DNA from: Burkholderia ubonensis subsp. mesacidophila
Lineage (GTDB): Bacteria > Pseudomonadota > Gammaproteobacteria > Burkholderiales > Burkholderiaceae
Assembly (NCBI RefSeq): GCF_002097715.1
Contig: NZ_CP020737.1
Location: 1,488,001 to 1,552,000, forward strand
Direction of reading: 5' to 3'
DNA length: 64,000 nt
The notes below the pieces were generated by a model. That model worked only from the letters and a program-made list of their open reading frames with translations, ran no database searches and was not told the origin of the DNA. Shown piece after piece: positions 8,801-18,297 of this stretch. Both the position numbers and the translations under genes were made by a program. Position 1 is the first letter of the stretch. The number at the start of each line of letters is the position of its first letter.

Positions 8801-10777
8801 TTACGCGACGCGGCGCGCGGCCGGCATGCCGTGACGCGCGGCGCGCCATGCGCCGATCAGCGTTTCGAACGTTGCGCGCACGCGGGTGACCAGCGCCGCA
8901 TCGTCGATCTCGCCGGCGAGCCACGCGCGGCTCGGCTCGTGGAAGATCGTGCGGCCGACCGTGAAGCCGCGGCAGCTCGCCGACGCCGCGGCGGCCGGAA
9001 AGCCGCGCGTCAGCTCGTCGACGCTCGCCGACAGCCCGAGCAGCACGACGCCGCGGCAGTGCGGGTCGCGCTCGGCGATCAGCGCGTCGATCGCGTGCCA
9101 TTGCGCGGCGTCGAGCGGCGCGAGCTTCCACCATTCGGGGTAGATGCCGAGGTTGTACAGGCGCTTCAGCGCGCGGTAGACGACGTCGGGCCCTTGCGGC
9201 AGGTCGGCGCGGCGCGGCGGGATCACTTCGAGCAGCAGTTCGTGGCCGCTCGCCTGCACCGCGTCGTACAGCGTGCGCAGTTGCGTTTCCTGCTCGATGC
9301 GCTGCTCGATCGGCTCGTCCGGGTGGAACTGCACGAGGCATTTCGCGACGTGCTCCTGCGGCCAGCCCGCGAGCGTCGTGCCGACCGAGCGGCCGTGGTC
9401 GAATTCGAGCGGCACCGAGCCGGGCAGCTCGACCGGCCGGCCGATCCACCAGCCGCGCCCGGTGGCGGCGTTCAGCGCGTCCTGGCCGTAGCGGTCGTCG
9501 ATCAGCACGCCGATCCGTCCCGCGAGGCCGAGCTGCGCTTCGGTCTGCGCGACCGCGTCGACGAACAGGCGCTTCAGCGCATCGATCCGTGCGAGCGGCG
9601 CGCCGGTCTGCTGCGCGAGCTCGAAGAACTGGTTGCGATGGTCGAACGCGAAACCGAGCACCTCGTCGCGCGGCACGCGCGGCGGGCTCACGCGATGCAG
9701 GCGCGCGAGCGTCTTGTCGAGATCTGGACGGCGCATCTTCACGGGATCGCGCCGCGCCTCGTCCAGGAAGTACGTGAGTTCGGCCGGCGTCGGCATCGCC
9801 GGCGAGCAGCCGTGGCGCGACACGACCAGCGCGCCGCACGCGTTCGCGGTGCGCGCGGCGTCCTCGAGCGAGCGGCCGCGCAGCCATTGCGACAGGAAGC
9901 CGGACGCGAACGCGTCGCCCGCGCCGAGCACGTTCATCACGTCGACCTCGACGCCGCCGACGATCGCCAGCGCGTCGAGCGACGCCGGCACCTGGCCTTC
10001 GACGATCGAGCAGCCGAGCGGGCCGCGCTTGACGACGAGCGTCGCGCTCGTGACCGCGCGCACCATCGCGAGCGCATCGAGCAGTGTGTCCTTGCCGCCG
10101 GCGATGCGGAATTCCTCCTCGGTGCCGATGATCAGGTCGAAGAGGGGCAGGATGCGCTGCAGGTGCGCGGTCACGCCTTCGTTCGCGATGAAGCGGGTCT
10201 CGCCGTCGGCCTTGCCGGTCAGCCCCCACAGCACGGGCCGGTAGTCGATGTCGAGCACCGTGCGCACCTGGTTGCGGCGCGCGTAGTCGAGCGCGCGGCG
10301 GCTCGCGCGGTTCACCTGTTCGGTCGAGAAGTGGGTGCCGGTGATCAGCAGCGCCTTCGCGGACGCGATGAACGCCTCGTCGAAGTCGCCTTCGTCGAGC
10401 GCCATGTCCGCGCAGTTCTCGCGATGGAAGATCAGCGGGAACGTGTCGCGATCCTTGAGACCCAGCAGCACCAGCGCGGTCAGACGGTCCGGGTCGGTGC
10501 GCAGGTGGCTCGTGTCGCAGCCTTCGCGTTCCAGCGTCTCGATCAGGAAGCGCCCCATGTGGTCGTGGCCGACGCGCGACAGCATCGACGCTTTCAGGCC
10601 GAGCCGCGCGCAGCCGAACGCGATGTTGCCCGACGAGCCGCCGAGGTATTTCGCGAAGCTCGACACGTCCTCGAGGCGCGCGCCGATCTGCTGCGCGTAG
10701 AGGTCGACCGCGACGCGCCCGATGCAGATCACGTCGAGCGGCCGGTTCTGCGCAAAGGTGTGGGAAGTGAGTGCCAT
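8801..10777 (-). CDS. iolC: Fused 5-dehydro-2-deoxygluconokinase IolC with C-terminal DUF2090 domain
   Basis: The 658-residue protein has two halves. Residues 1-330 form a PfkB-family sugar kinase: the opening block DVICIGRVAVDLY, then YLGGSSGNIAFGCARLG and the anion-hole/catalytic motif NVLGAGDAFASGF. This half phosphorylates 5-dehydro-2-deoxygluconate (EC 2.7.1.92). From about residue 345 a DUF2090 domain follows (GFAFDHRNQFFELAQQ, LLLEVIPPR, GFTVGRTIFHEP), which resembles a TIM-barrel class I aldolase. Such fusions are known in proteobacterial iol loci. No separate iolJ aldolase is visible here, so this half may cleave the phosphorylated product; that is inference. The start is 17 bases after the ATPase stop. 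Confidence 0.92.
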   Translation of the reverse strand: MALTSHTFAQNRPLDVICIGRVAVDLYAQQIGARLEDVSSFAKYLGGSSGNIAFGCARLGLKASMLSRVGHDHMGRFLIETLEREGCDTSHLRTDPDRLTALVLLGLKDRDTFPLIFHRENCADMALDEGDFDEAFIASAKALLITGTHFSTEQVNRASRRALDYARRNQVRTVLDIDYRPVLWGLTGKADGETRFIANEGVTAHLQRILPLFDLIIGTEEEFRIAGGKDTLLDALAMVRAVTSATLVVKRGPLGCSIVEGQVPASLDALAIVGGVEVDVMNVLGAGDAFASGFLSQWLRGRSLEDAARTANACGALVVSRHGCSPAMPTPAELTYFLDEARRDPVKMRRPDLDKTLARLHRVSPPRVPRDEVLGFAFDHRNQFFELAQQTGAPLARIDALKRLFVDAVAQTEAQLGLAGRIGVLIDDRYGQDALNAATGRGWWIGRPVELPGSVPLEFDHGRSVGTTLAGWPQEHVAKCLVQFHPDEPIEQRIEQETQLRTLYDAVQASGHELLLEVIPPRRADLPQGPDVVYRALKRLYNLGIYPEWWKLAPLDAAQWHAIDALIAERDPHCRGVVLLGLSASVDELTRGFPAAAASASCRGFTVGRTIFHEPSRAWLAGEIDDAALVTRVRATFETLIGAWRAARHGMPAARRVA

Positions 10778-10794
10778 GAGAACAAAATCCTGGG

Positions 10795-11598
<804 letters not shown>

Positions 11599-11611
11599 GG
11601 CAAGCCTCCCG

Positions 11612-12748
11612 TTACGATTGCGACACGCGCCGGCGCACGTAGTGGTTGAACAGCACCGCGATCAGCAGCATCACGCCGAGGAACACCCGGAACCAGTCGG
11701 AGCTGATGCTGGTGTACGTGATGCCGATCTGCACGACGCCGAAGATCAGCGCGCCGAACGCGGCGCCGACGACCGAGCCGTAGCCGCCCGTGAGCAGCGT
11801 GCCGCCGATCACGGCCGCGATGATCGCCTCGAACTCCTTCTGCAGCCCGCGGTCCGCGGCGGCCGAGCCGATGTCGGCGACCTGCAGCACCGCGAACAGG
11901 CACGCGCAGAACGCGGTCAGCACGAACAGCGAGATCTTCACGCGGCGCACCGGCACGCCGACGTTCTTCGCGGCGTTCGCGTCGCCGCCGACCGCGAGGA
12001 TCCAGTTGCCGTAGCGCGTCTTCGCGAGCACGAACGCGCCGATCGCGGTGACGGCGAACCACCACAGGATCACCTTCGGCACGCCCGGCACCAGCGGCTC
12101 GCCGGTGTCGAGCGTGCGGCCGAGGCCGTGCTGCGCGAGCCAGCGGAACAGGTCATGGAACGCGACGCCCTGGAACAGCGTGTGCGTGAGCCAGTCCTCG
12201 CGCGCGATGTCGCCGAGCCCGGAGATGATCGTGCGGTCCGCGAACATGATCGACAGCGCGAGCGTGAGGCCGCGCAGGATGAACAGGAACGCGAGCGTGA
12301 CGATGAACGACGGCAGCCGCGTGCGCATCACGAGGTAGCCGTTCAGCGCGCCGAGCGCCATCGAGCCCGCGAACGCGAAGATCACCGACGCCCAGATCGG
12401 CCAGTGGAAGTACGCGGTCGGGATCGCGACCATCATGCCCGCGAAGCCGATCATCGAGCCGATCGACAGGTCGAATTCGCCCGCGACCATCAGCAGGCAC
12501 GCGCCGACCGCGAGGATGCCGAGATAGGCCGCGACCTGCGACCAGTTCATGATGCCGTCGAGGTTGAACATGCCCGACCCGCCCGCGCCGAGCGCGAACA
12601 CCGCGAACACGAGCACGGTGCCGGAAATCGCGGCGAATTCGGGACGGTTGAGGAAGCGCTGGAACCACGCTTCGTTGCGCACGCGCTCGTCGGCGCGCGC
12701 CTGCGGCTCTCGCGCATGCGCAGGCAGAGGCTTACCGGCTACACCCAT
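11612..12748 (-). CDS. Sugar-type ABC transporter permease (RbsC family), probably for myo-inositol
   Basis: A 378-residue polytopic inner-membrane protein. After a polar N-terminal 45 residues it shows repeated hydrophobic segments and the RbsC-family landmarks [20 protein letters not shown] near residue 110 and [23 protein letters not shown] near residue 300. It lies between the periplasmic binding protein and the ATPase of the same system. A 99-base gap containing a strong hairpin separates it from the binding-protein gene, which may lower permease expression relative to the binding protein. Confidence 0.88.
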   Translation of the reverse strand: MGVAGKPLPAHAREPQARADERVRNEAWFQRFLNRPEFAAISGTVLVFAVFALGAGGSGMFNLDGIMNWSQVAAYLGILAVGACLLMVAGEFDLSIGSMIGFAGMMVAIPTAYFHWPIWASVIFAFAGSMALGALNGYLVMRTRLPSFIVTLAFLFILRGLTLALSIMFADRTIISGLGDIAREDWLTHTLFQGVAFHDLFRWLAQHGLGRTLDTGEPLVPGVPKVILWWFAVTAIGAFVLAKTRYGNWILAVGGDANAAKNVGVPVRRVKISLFVLTAFCACLFAVLQVADIGSAAADRGLQKEFEAIIAAVIGGTLLTGGYGSVVGAAFGALIFGVVQIGITYTSISSDWFRVFLGVMLLIAVLFNHYVRRRVSQS

Positions 12749-12804
12749 GATGTCTCCTTGATGCCCGGCGGGCGGGGCGGGGGAACCCCGCGTCGCCGGT
12801 GAAG

Positions 12805-12825
12805 CGCGCGGCGCTCGGCCGCGCG
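12805..12825. repeat. Strong hairpin between binding-protein and permease genes
   Basis: An 8-bp perfect G/C-only stem (12805-12812 with 12818-12825, arm CGCGCGGC) and a 5-base loop lie 23 bases after the binding-protein stop on the minus strand. There is no T-run, so a 3'-end stabiliser or partial terminator giving more binding protein than permease is likelier than full termination. That role is inferred from position. Confidence 0.5.
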
Positions 12826-12847
12826 ACGAACGGAACAGGCCCTGGCG

Positions 12848-13903
12848 TCAGCGATACTGGCCCGCGTACTTCACGACCTTGTCGAGGTTGTCCTTCGTGA
12901 TGAAGCCGGGGCCCGAGCGGATGTTCTTCGGGCCGTAGGACGGCTGCAGGCCGTAGGTCGACATGCGCGCCTGGAACCGCGGGTTCGCCTCGAGGAGCTG
13001 GCGGATCTTCGCGGGGTCGGTCGTCTTGTTCTTCTTCACGATCGCGAGCACGGCGACCGGGATGTAGCCCTGCAGGTACGGCTGCTGGTCGATCGCGAAC
13101 TGGATCGTGCCCGCGCGGATCGCCTTCGCGATGTCGTCCGAGAAATCGAACGTCGCGAAATAGAGCTTGCCGCCGAGCCCCATCTGCTGGACCGCCTTCA
13201 GCGATGCCGCGGCCGGCACCGGGCCGAGCGTGAGGATCGCCTGCGTGTTCGGGTGCTTGCGCAGGTACGCGCTGACCTTCGACTGGATCTCGGTCGGGTC
13301 CTGGCCCGAATCGATCGTCGAGGACCGGTAGTCGGCGCCGATCGCGTCCGCGAAGCCGCGGCAGCGGTCGAACGACACGCTGTTGGTCGCGAGGTGGTTC
13401 ACGCACAGGAACGACTTCACGCCCGCGGCCTTCGCCTTTTCGCCGGCCGCGTGGCCCGCGAAGTATTCGGGCTGGCCGACGTGCATGATCGCGCCGAGCT
13501 GCGCGCTCTGCTCTTCGGTGCCGGAGTTGATCGTGACGAGCGGGATCTTCTTCGCGGTGACCTTGCCGAGCGAATTCTTCAGCACGTCGTAGTCGGCGAT
13601 CGTCGTGATCACGCCGTCGTAGTCGCGCGCCGCCGACTGCTCGATCAGGCGCGCCATGTCCGCGATGTCGCCGTTCGGCGGATTGCGGTAGTCGGTCTTC
13701 ACGTCGAAGTCCTCGTCGGCCTGCTTGATCGCGTTCTTGATCGTGTTCCACCACGAATCGGAATCGGGCGCGTGGCTCACCAGCACGAAATGGCCGTTGG
13801 GGCCGTCGGCGTGCGCCGCCGGCACGGCGAGCCCGGCCGCCGCCACGACGGCGAACGTTGCAGCGATGGCCCGGACGGCAGCCTTGCCCAAGCAAAGTCT
13901 CAT
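12848..13903 (-). CDS. Periplasmic sugar-binding protein of the inositol-type ABC transporter
   Basis: A 351-residue protein with a Sec signal peptide (residues about 1-33, ending PAAHA) followed by a periplasmic binding protein of the ribose/galactose type. Landmarks are SHAPDSDSWWNTIKNAIKQA at the start of the mature part, TTIADYDVLKN, and DFSDDIAKAIRAGTIQFAIDQQPYLQGY near the C-terminus. The ATG chosen has AAAGGTGGAGAC just upstream; a start 25 codons earlier would put charged residues ahead of the signal. It is the first gene of the minus-strand iol operon and faces the RpiR gene across the operator region. Confidence 0.9.
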   Translation of the reverse strand: MRLCLGKAAVRAIAATFAVVAAAGLAVPAAHADGPNGHFVLVSHAPDSDSWWNTIKNAIKQADEDFDVKTDYRNPPNGDIADMARLIEQSAARDYDGVITTIADYDVLKNSLGKVTAKKIPLVTINSGTEEQSAQLGAIMHVGQPEYFAGHAAGEKAKAAGVKSFLCVNHLATNSVSFDRCRGFADAIGADYRSSTIDSGQDPTEIQSKVSAYLRKHPNTQAILTLGPVPAAASLKAVQQMGLGGKLYFATFDFSDDIAKAIRAGTIQFAIDQQPYLQGYIPVAVLAIVKKNKTTDPAKIRQLLEANPRFQARMSTYGLQPSYGPKNIRSGPGFITKDNLDKVVKYAGQYR

Positions 13904-14006
13904 GTCTCCACCTTTCTCTGTCTGTCGTTCTTGGATCGACGCGGCGCGGTGATGCAAAGCCGCCGCGTTCACGAGCAAGCGTAGGTCAAGTCGGGAACGA
14001 ATGCAA

Positions 14007-14023
14007 AGAAAATTTTATTTTCT
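14007..14023. repeat. A/T-rich inverted repeat in the iol divergent promoter region
   Basis: AGAAAAT-TTT-ATTTTCT is a perfect 7-bp inverted repeat in an otherwise G/C-rich genome, 9 bases from the GGAA-N6-TTCC palindrome. It may be a second regulator site or part of the minus-strand promoter. No direct evidence for either is visible. Confidence 0.4.
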
Positions 14024-14031
14024 GAGTTGGT

Positions 14032-14045
14032 GGAAAATTTGTTCC
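14032..14045. promoter_or_regulatory. Candidate RpiR/IolR operator (GGAA-N6-TTCC)
   Basis: GGAA at 14032-14035, six bases, then TTCC at 14042-14045; one more base pair (T14031/A14046) extends the palindrome. From memory, a GGAA-N6-TTCC motif has been reported for the RpiR-type IolR of Sinorhizobium inositol genes. Here it sits between the divergent binding-protein and regulator genes and about 20 bases upstream of a TATACT box reading toward the regulator, a good position for autorepression and for repression of the iol operon. Confidence 0.55.
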
Positions 14046-14064
14046 ATTTCGACGGGCGCGTGTC

Positions 14065-14070
14065 TATACT
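14065..14070 (+). promoter_or_regulatory. Possible -10 box for the RpiR-iolG operon
   Basis: TATACT, five of six bases of the sigma-70 -10 consensus, lies 68 bases before the RpiR start codon. The hexamer 17 bases upstream (TTCCAT, 14042-14047) is a poor -35 and overlaps the right half of the candidate operator. The assignment is tentative. Confidence 0.35.
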
Positions 14071-14138
14071 CGGTTCACGAAGGAGACGAGACAACCCGGC
14101 GCGGGCGGCCCCGCCGCGCCTTGCGAGCCGACCATCCC

Positions 14139-15029
14139 ATGCAAGACGATTCCACTCCCGACGCGGCCGACGTGCCCGGCGTCGACGCGCTGCTGCGGCG
14201 CATCACCGATGCGTACGATTCGCTGCCGCGGCAGCTGAAAAGCATCGCGTCGTACATCGACGAGCACCGGGCGAGCGTGATGATGGACCGCACGAGCGAC
14301 ATCGCCGAGCGCTGCGGCGTGCATCCGTCCGCGGTCGTGCGCTTCGCGCAGCGCTTCGGCTTTTCCGGCTTTTCCGACCTGCAGGCGGTATTCAGGGACG
14401 CGTACACGGGCCAGAACCCGAGCGCGCAGAGCTACCAGCAGCGCATCCGCCGGATCATCGACGAGACGGCCGGCCCGCTGTCGGGCGGCTCGGTCGCGCG
14501 CGAGTTCATCGATGCGTCGCGCGCGGGGCTCGACGAGCTCGCGGCCGGCCTCGACGACAGCCAGTTCGACGCGGCGGTGACGATGCTCGAGCGGGCCGAG
14601 AACATCTACGTGATCGGCGTGCGCCGCTCGTTTCCGGTGGCGAGCTACATCGTGTACGCGCTGCAGCACACGGCCAAGCGCGTGCATCTGGTGTCCGGCC
14701 TCGGCGGGATGTATCGCGAGCAGATCCGCAGCGTGCGCAAGGGCGACGTCGTGATCGCGATCAGCTTCGCGCCTTACGGCAAGGAAACCCAGTACTGCCT
14801 GCGGGCGGCGCGCCACAACCATGCGGAAACGCTGGTGATCACCGACAGCCGCCTGTCGCCGCTCGTGCGCGATGCGAGCGCCCATTTGCTGGTGAAGGAG
14901 GGGAGCGCGTTCGCGTTCCGTTCGCTGACCAGCACGATCTGCCTGTGCCAGGCGCTGTTCATCGCGCTCGCGTACCGGCTGGAATTGAACGTCGAAGAAG
15001 CGAAAGAGACTGGAGGATACGATGACTGA
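14139..15029 (+). CDS. RpiR-family transcriptional regulator of the inositol locus
   Basis: A 296-residue regulator with an N-terminal RpiR helix-turn-helix (residues about 15-95; TSDIAERCGVHPSAVVRFAQ is the recognition region) and a C-terminal SIS sugar-phosphate-binding domain (residues about 140-270; AENIYVIGVRRSFPVASYIV, GDVVIAISFAPYGKET). Family members sense phosphorylated sugars. The position next to iolG and divergent from the transporter/iolCDEB operon points to an IolR-like repressor. The ATG lacks an obvious Shine-Dalgarno; a GGAG further upstream (14081-14084) is too distant. The last 8 bases overlap iolG. Confidence 0.88.
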   Translation: MQDDSTPDAADVPGVDALLRRITDAYDSLPRQLKSIASYIDEHRASVMMDRTSDIAERCGVHPSAVVRFAQRFGFSGFSDLQAVFRDAYTGQNPSAQSYQQRIRRIIDETAGPLSGGSVAREFIDASRAGLDELAAGLDDSQFDAAVTMLERAENIYVIGVRRSFPVASYIVYALQHTAKRVHLVSGLGGMYREQIRSVRKGDVVIAISFAPYGKETQYCLRAARHNHAETLVITDSRLSPLVRDASAHLLVKEGSAFAFRSLTSTICLCQALFIALAYRLELNVEEAKETGGYDD

Positions 15030-16038
15030 CCAACGGGCGACCCTCGACGTCGCCGTGTTCGGCGCGGGCCGGATCGGCCGCATTCACGCAGGCAACCTCG
15101 CGCGCCAGCCGGGCGTGCGGCTCAAGTACGTCGTCGACGTGAACGGGGAGGCGGCCGAGGCGCTCGCCGCGCAGCACGGCGCGCGCGCGGTCGATCGCGA
15201 CGCGGCGCTCGGCGATCCGGCGGTCGGCGCGAGCGTCGTCTGCTCGAGCACCGACACGCACGCGGACCTGATCCTGCAGTCGGCCGCGGCCGGCAAGCAC
15301 GTGTTCTGCGAGAAGCCGGTCGACCTGAGCGTCGAGCGGGCCCGCGCGTGCGAGCAAGCGGTCGCGCAGGCGGGCGTCGTCTGCATGATCGGCTTCCAGC
15401 GCCGCTTCGATCCGACCTTCGAGGCGCTCAAGGCGCGCGTCGACGCGGGCGAGATCGGCACGCCGGAGATGCTGGTGGTCACGAGTCGCGATCCGGGCGC
15501 ACCGCCCGTCGACTACATCCGGCATTCGGGCGGCATCTTCAAGGACATGCTGATCCACGACTTCGACATCTTCCGCTGGATCCTCGACGACGACGCCGAC
15601 ACGATCCACGCGACCGGCAGCTGCCTGTCCGATCCCGCGATCGCCGACGCGGGCGACATCGATTCCACCGCGGTGACGATCCGCACGAAGCGCGGCCGGC
15701 TGTGCCAGATCAACACCGCGCGGCGCGCCGCATACGGCTACGACCAGCGCTTCGAGGTGCTCGGCAGCGACGGGATGCTGCAGGCCGGCAACGTGCGGCC
15801 GACGGAAGTGACCGGCTATTCGGCGCGCGCGGTGTCGACCGACCTGCCGGAGGCGTTCTTCCTCGAACGCTATCGGGTGGCCTACGCGCGCGAGATCGAG
15901 CACTTCTTCGCGGCGGTCGCGCGCGGCGAGCCGGTGCGCACGACGGTCGCCGACGGCGTGAAGGCGCTCGAGCTCGCCGAGGCCGCGACCCGTTCGTGGC
16001 GCGAAGGGCGCGCGATCCGGCTCGGCGCCGCCGACTGA
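15022..16038 (+). CDS. iolG: Inositol 2-dehydrogenase (Gfo/Idh/MocA family)
   Basis: A 338-residue NAD-dependent dehydrogenase that would oxidise myo-inositol to scyllo-inosose (EC 1.1.1.18). It shows the Rossmann motif VFGAGRIGRIHAGNL near residue 12, HVFCEKPVDL with the catalytic Lys near residue 95, and GGIFKDMLIHDFDIFRW with the catalytic Asp and His near residues 170-185. GGAGG lies 6 bases upstream of the ATG, and the start overlaps the regulator gene by 8 bases. The order regulator-iolG and the complete iol set support the assignment. Confidence 0.9.
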   Translation: MTDQRATLDVAVFGAGRIGRIHAGNLARQPGVRLKYVVDVNGEAAEALAAQHGARAVDRDAALGDPAVGASVVCSSTDTHADLILQSAAAGKHVFCEKPVDLSVERARACEQAVAQAGVVCMIGFQRRFDPTFEALKARVDAGEIGTPEMLVVTSRDPGAPPVDYIRHSGGIFKDMLIHDFDIFRWILDDDADTIHATGSCLSDPAIADAGDIDSTAVTIRTKRGRLCQINTARRAAYGYDQRFEVLGSDGMLQAGNVRPTEVTGYSARAVSTDLPEAFFLERYRVAYAREIEHFFAAVARGEPVRTTVADGVKALELAEAATRSWREGRAIRLGAAD

Positions 16039-16056
16039 GCCGGGGAGGGCGAGCAG

Positions 16057-17094
16057 ATGACTTCATCGACCCGACCCGCGCCGGTGCGCATCGGCATCGC
16101 CGGCCTCGGCCGGCTCGGCCGCCGCCATGCGGAAAACCTCGCGCGCCGCGTGCCGGGCGCGGTGCTCGCGGCCGCGTGCAGCCCCGTCGCCGACGAGTGC
16201 GCGTGGGCGCGCGACGCGCTCGGCGTGCCGCGCGTGCATGAAGATTTCGCGTCGTTCGTCGCCGATCCCGAGCTGGATGCGGTGTGGCTCGTCACGCCGT
16301 CGGCGCTGCACGCGGACCAGATCGTCGCCGCGCTCGCCGCGGGCAAGCACGTGTTCTGCGAAAAGCCGCTGTCGCTCGATCTCGCCGAATGCGAACGGGT
16401 GCTCGCGGAAGCCGCCGCGCGGCCGCACCTGCAGGCGACGATCGGCTTCATGCGCCGCTTCGATCCGAGCTACCGCGATGCGTACGCGCGCGTCGCGGCC
16501 GGGCAGATCGGCCGGCCGTTCCTCGTGCGCTCGCAGACCTGCGACCGGAACGACCCCGACGGCTTCTTCGTGCGTTTCGCGCCGACGTCCGGCGGGATCT
16601 TTCTCGACTGCACCGTGCACGACATCGACGTCGCGCGCTGGCTGCTCGGCGGGCCGCGTGCGAAACGCGTGTTCGCGGCGGGCACGATCGCGCTGCACGA
16701 GGGGCTGCGCGCGTGCGGCGACGTCGACAACGGCGTCGCGATCTGCGAATTCGACGACGGGCGTCTTGCGATGTTCTACGCGTCGCGGACGATGGCGCAC
16801 GGCAACGACACGCACTCGGAAGTGATCGGCACGGCCGGTGGGCTGACGATCGGCGCGAATCCGCGCGCGAACCGCGTCGAGATCTACGACAGGTTCGGCA
16901 TCCGCAATACGTGCACGCCGACCTTCTTCGACCGCTTCGAGGAGGCGTTCCTGCTCGAGGCGCAGGCGTTCGTCGCGGCGGTCAACGGCGCGCATGACAC
17001 CGGCGCGGCGACGCTCGCCGACGCGCTCGAGGCGACGCGGATCGGCCATGCGCTGCGCACGGCGCTCGAGACCGGGCGGGCGGTCGACCTGTAG
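16057..17094 (+). CDS. Second Gfo/Idh/MocA-family dehydrogenase of the inositol locus
   Basis: 345 residues, 18 bases downstream of iolG and clearly related to it: GIAGLGRLGRRHAENLA near residue 12, HVFCEKPLSL near residue 100, and GGIFLDCTVHDIDVARWLLGG near residue 190. The active-site Lys, Asp and His are present, so it is probably active. A second inositol-isomer dehydrogenase (for example for scyllo- or D-chiro-inositol) is the most likely role by context; the substrate is not determinable from sequence. The plus-strand unit probably ends here. Confidence 0.85.
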   Translation: MTSSTRPAPVRIGIAGLGRLGRRHAENLARRVPGAVLAAACSPVADECAWARDALGVPRVHEDFASFVADPELDAVWLVTPSALHADQIVAALAAGKHVFCEKPLSLDLAECERVLAEAAARPHLQATIGFMRRFDPSYRDAYARVAAGQIGRPFLVRSQTCDRNDPDGFFVRFAPTSGGIFLDCTVHDIDVARWLLGGPRAKRVFAAGTIALHEGLRACGDVDNGVAICEFDDGRLAMFYASRTMAHGNDTHSEVIGTAGGLTIGANPRANRVEIYDRFGIRNTCTPTFFDRFEEAFLLEAQAFVAAVNGAHDTGAATLADALEATRIGHALRTALETGRAVDL

Positions 17095-17197
17095 CGGGGC
17101 GTGCGGACCGGAGAGTCGGCAGTCGTGGCGGCGCTGCGGTAAAATTGCCGCTTCCTCCAGCGCCGCACGAGGCGCGCCATTCGAAGGTCGAAAGCCG

Positions 17198-17425
17198 ATG
17201 CAGATTCACAAGGAAGTGGATGCGCGCGGGCTCAATTGCCCGCTGCCGATCCTGCGCGCGAAGAAAGCACTCGCGGACATGGAAAGCGGGCAGATCCTCA
17301 AGGTGCTCGCGACCGATCCCGGCTCGCAGCGCGATTTCGCCGCATTCGCGAAACAGACGGGCAACGAGATCGTCGAATCGACGACCCAGGACAAGACCTT
17401 CGTGTTCCTGATGCGCCGCCGTTGA
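17198..17425 (+). CDS. tusA: TusA-family sulfurtransferase
   Basis: A 75-residue cytoplasmic sulfur carrier of the TusA/SirA family. The signature DARGLNCPLPILRAKKAL starts near residue 9; its Cys (near residue 15) is the persulfide-carrying residue. TusA relays sulfur from IscS to tRNA 2-thiouridine and other acceptors. It is 103 bases downstream of the Gfo/Idh/MocA gene. A TAAAAT box at 17140 is a possible -10, so it is probably transcribed separately. Confidence 0.88.
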   Translation: MQIHKEVDARGLNCPLPILRAKKALADMESGQILKVLATDPGSQRDFAAFAKQTGNEIVESTTQDKTFVFLMRRR

Positions 17426-17603
17426 CAGGCGCCATCCTGGCGCGGCCGTGTTTCTGACAATTCTTAAACCTCGCTGTTCCGCGCGCTGCGTATACTGACC
17501 CGGCCGGTCGTCCGCACTCAAAGGATGCGCTGGCTGCGGTACGTCGATTCGAGGCGGGCACGGGGGCCATGCCTGACGCTGCCGTCGTACACGGGGAGAG
17601 GAC

Positions 17604-18032
17604 ATGCCCTTCAGACCGGGGACCAGTCGAAGTCCGTCCGAAGCGAAACACACCGCGCCAGCGTGCGCAACCGGGTTGTGCCGAGTCGAGCTCGACCCGC
17701 AACACGACCGTCACGCGCGCGCCGCGCTGGAAGCCTATGCGGATTCGGTCGCGGCGGAGATGCCGTGGCTGGCCGAATGGCTGCGCGACGCGCTGCCCGA
17801 CGGGGAAGCCGGCGTCACGCAGTGCGCGGCGACCGTCGAACGCGTATTCGACCTGGCCCATGCGTGGGCGGCGAGTCAGCCCGATTACGCCGCGGCGGCG
17901 TGGGAGCGGGTGCGCGGGCAGTTGCTGGGGTTGCTGCGGCAGCCGTTGCTGCGGCAGCCTGAACTGCAGCCGCGCGCGCAGGCCGACGAGCCGGCCGATG
18001 AGTCGGACGACTGCGCCGCACCGGTCGAATAG
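17604..18032 (+). CDS. Uncharacterised 142-residue protein
   Basis: I do not recognise a family. The protein is soluble with no signal peptide. A central helical, Trp-containing segment (MPWLAEWLRDALPDGEAG, then FDLAHAWAASQPDYAAAAWE) is followed by LLGLLRQPLLRQPELQP and a very acidic tail ending in ADESDDCAAPVE. The LLRQP repetition comes from a 15-bp tandem duplication in the DNA. G/C-ending codons and open-frame length support coding. It stands alone between tusA and the response regulator; the possible RBS is the GGGGAGAGGAC just before the ATG. Confidence 0.6.
   Translation: MPFRPGTSRSPSEAKHTAPACATGLCRVELDPQHDRHARAALEAYADSVAAEMPWLAEWLRDALPDGEAGVTQCAATVERVFDLAHAWAASQPDYAAAAWERVRGQLLGLLRQPLLRQPELQPRAQADEPADESDDCAAPVE
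17931..17960 (+). repeat. 15-bp direct tandem duplication inside the 142-residue gene
   Basis: Two consecutive copies beginning TTGCTGCGGCAGCC (17931-17945 and 17946-17960) differ at one base. They encode LLRQP twice. A unit gain or loss would keep the reading frame. Confidence 0.7.
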
Positions 18033-18297
18033 GCGCGCCGATTGCGTTTCGGGAAGGATTATTCGAAGAAAGGACTGCCAGCCGCGCGAATCCTTGGCGA
18101 TTTTCATACTACTATGGTGGAATCGCCGGTTCGTCCGCGCCCCGTTTTTGAGATATAGGCCGGGTTCATCCGCTCGTGCGCGTGGCGCGCGAGAACGGGA
18201 ACGCGGCCCGTCGCCGGGCCCGGCGCCAGCGCGCCAGCCACCGGCGGCGCCGCGGTGAGCGCGAGGGGCCGAACTGGATTTCGTTTTGCGGGGTGCT

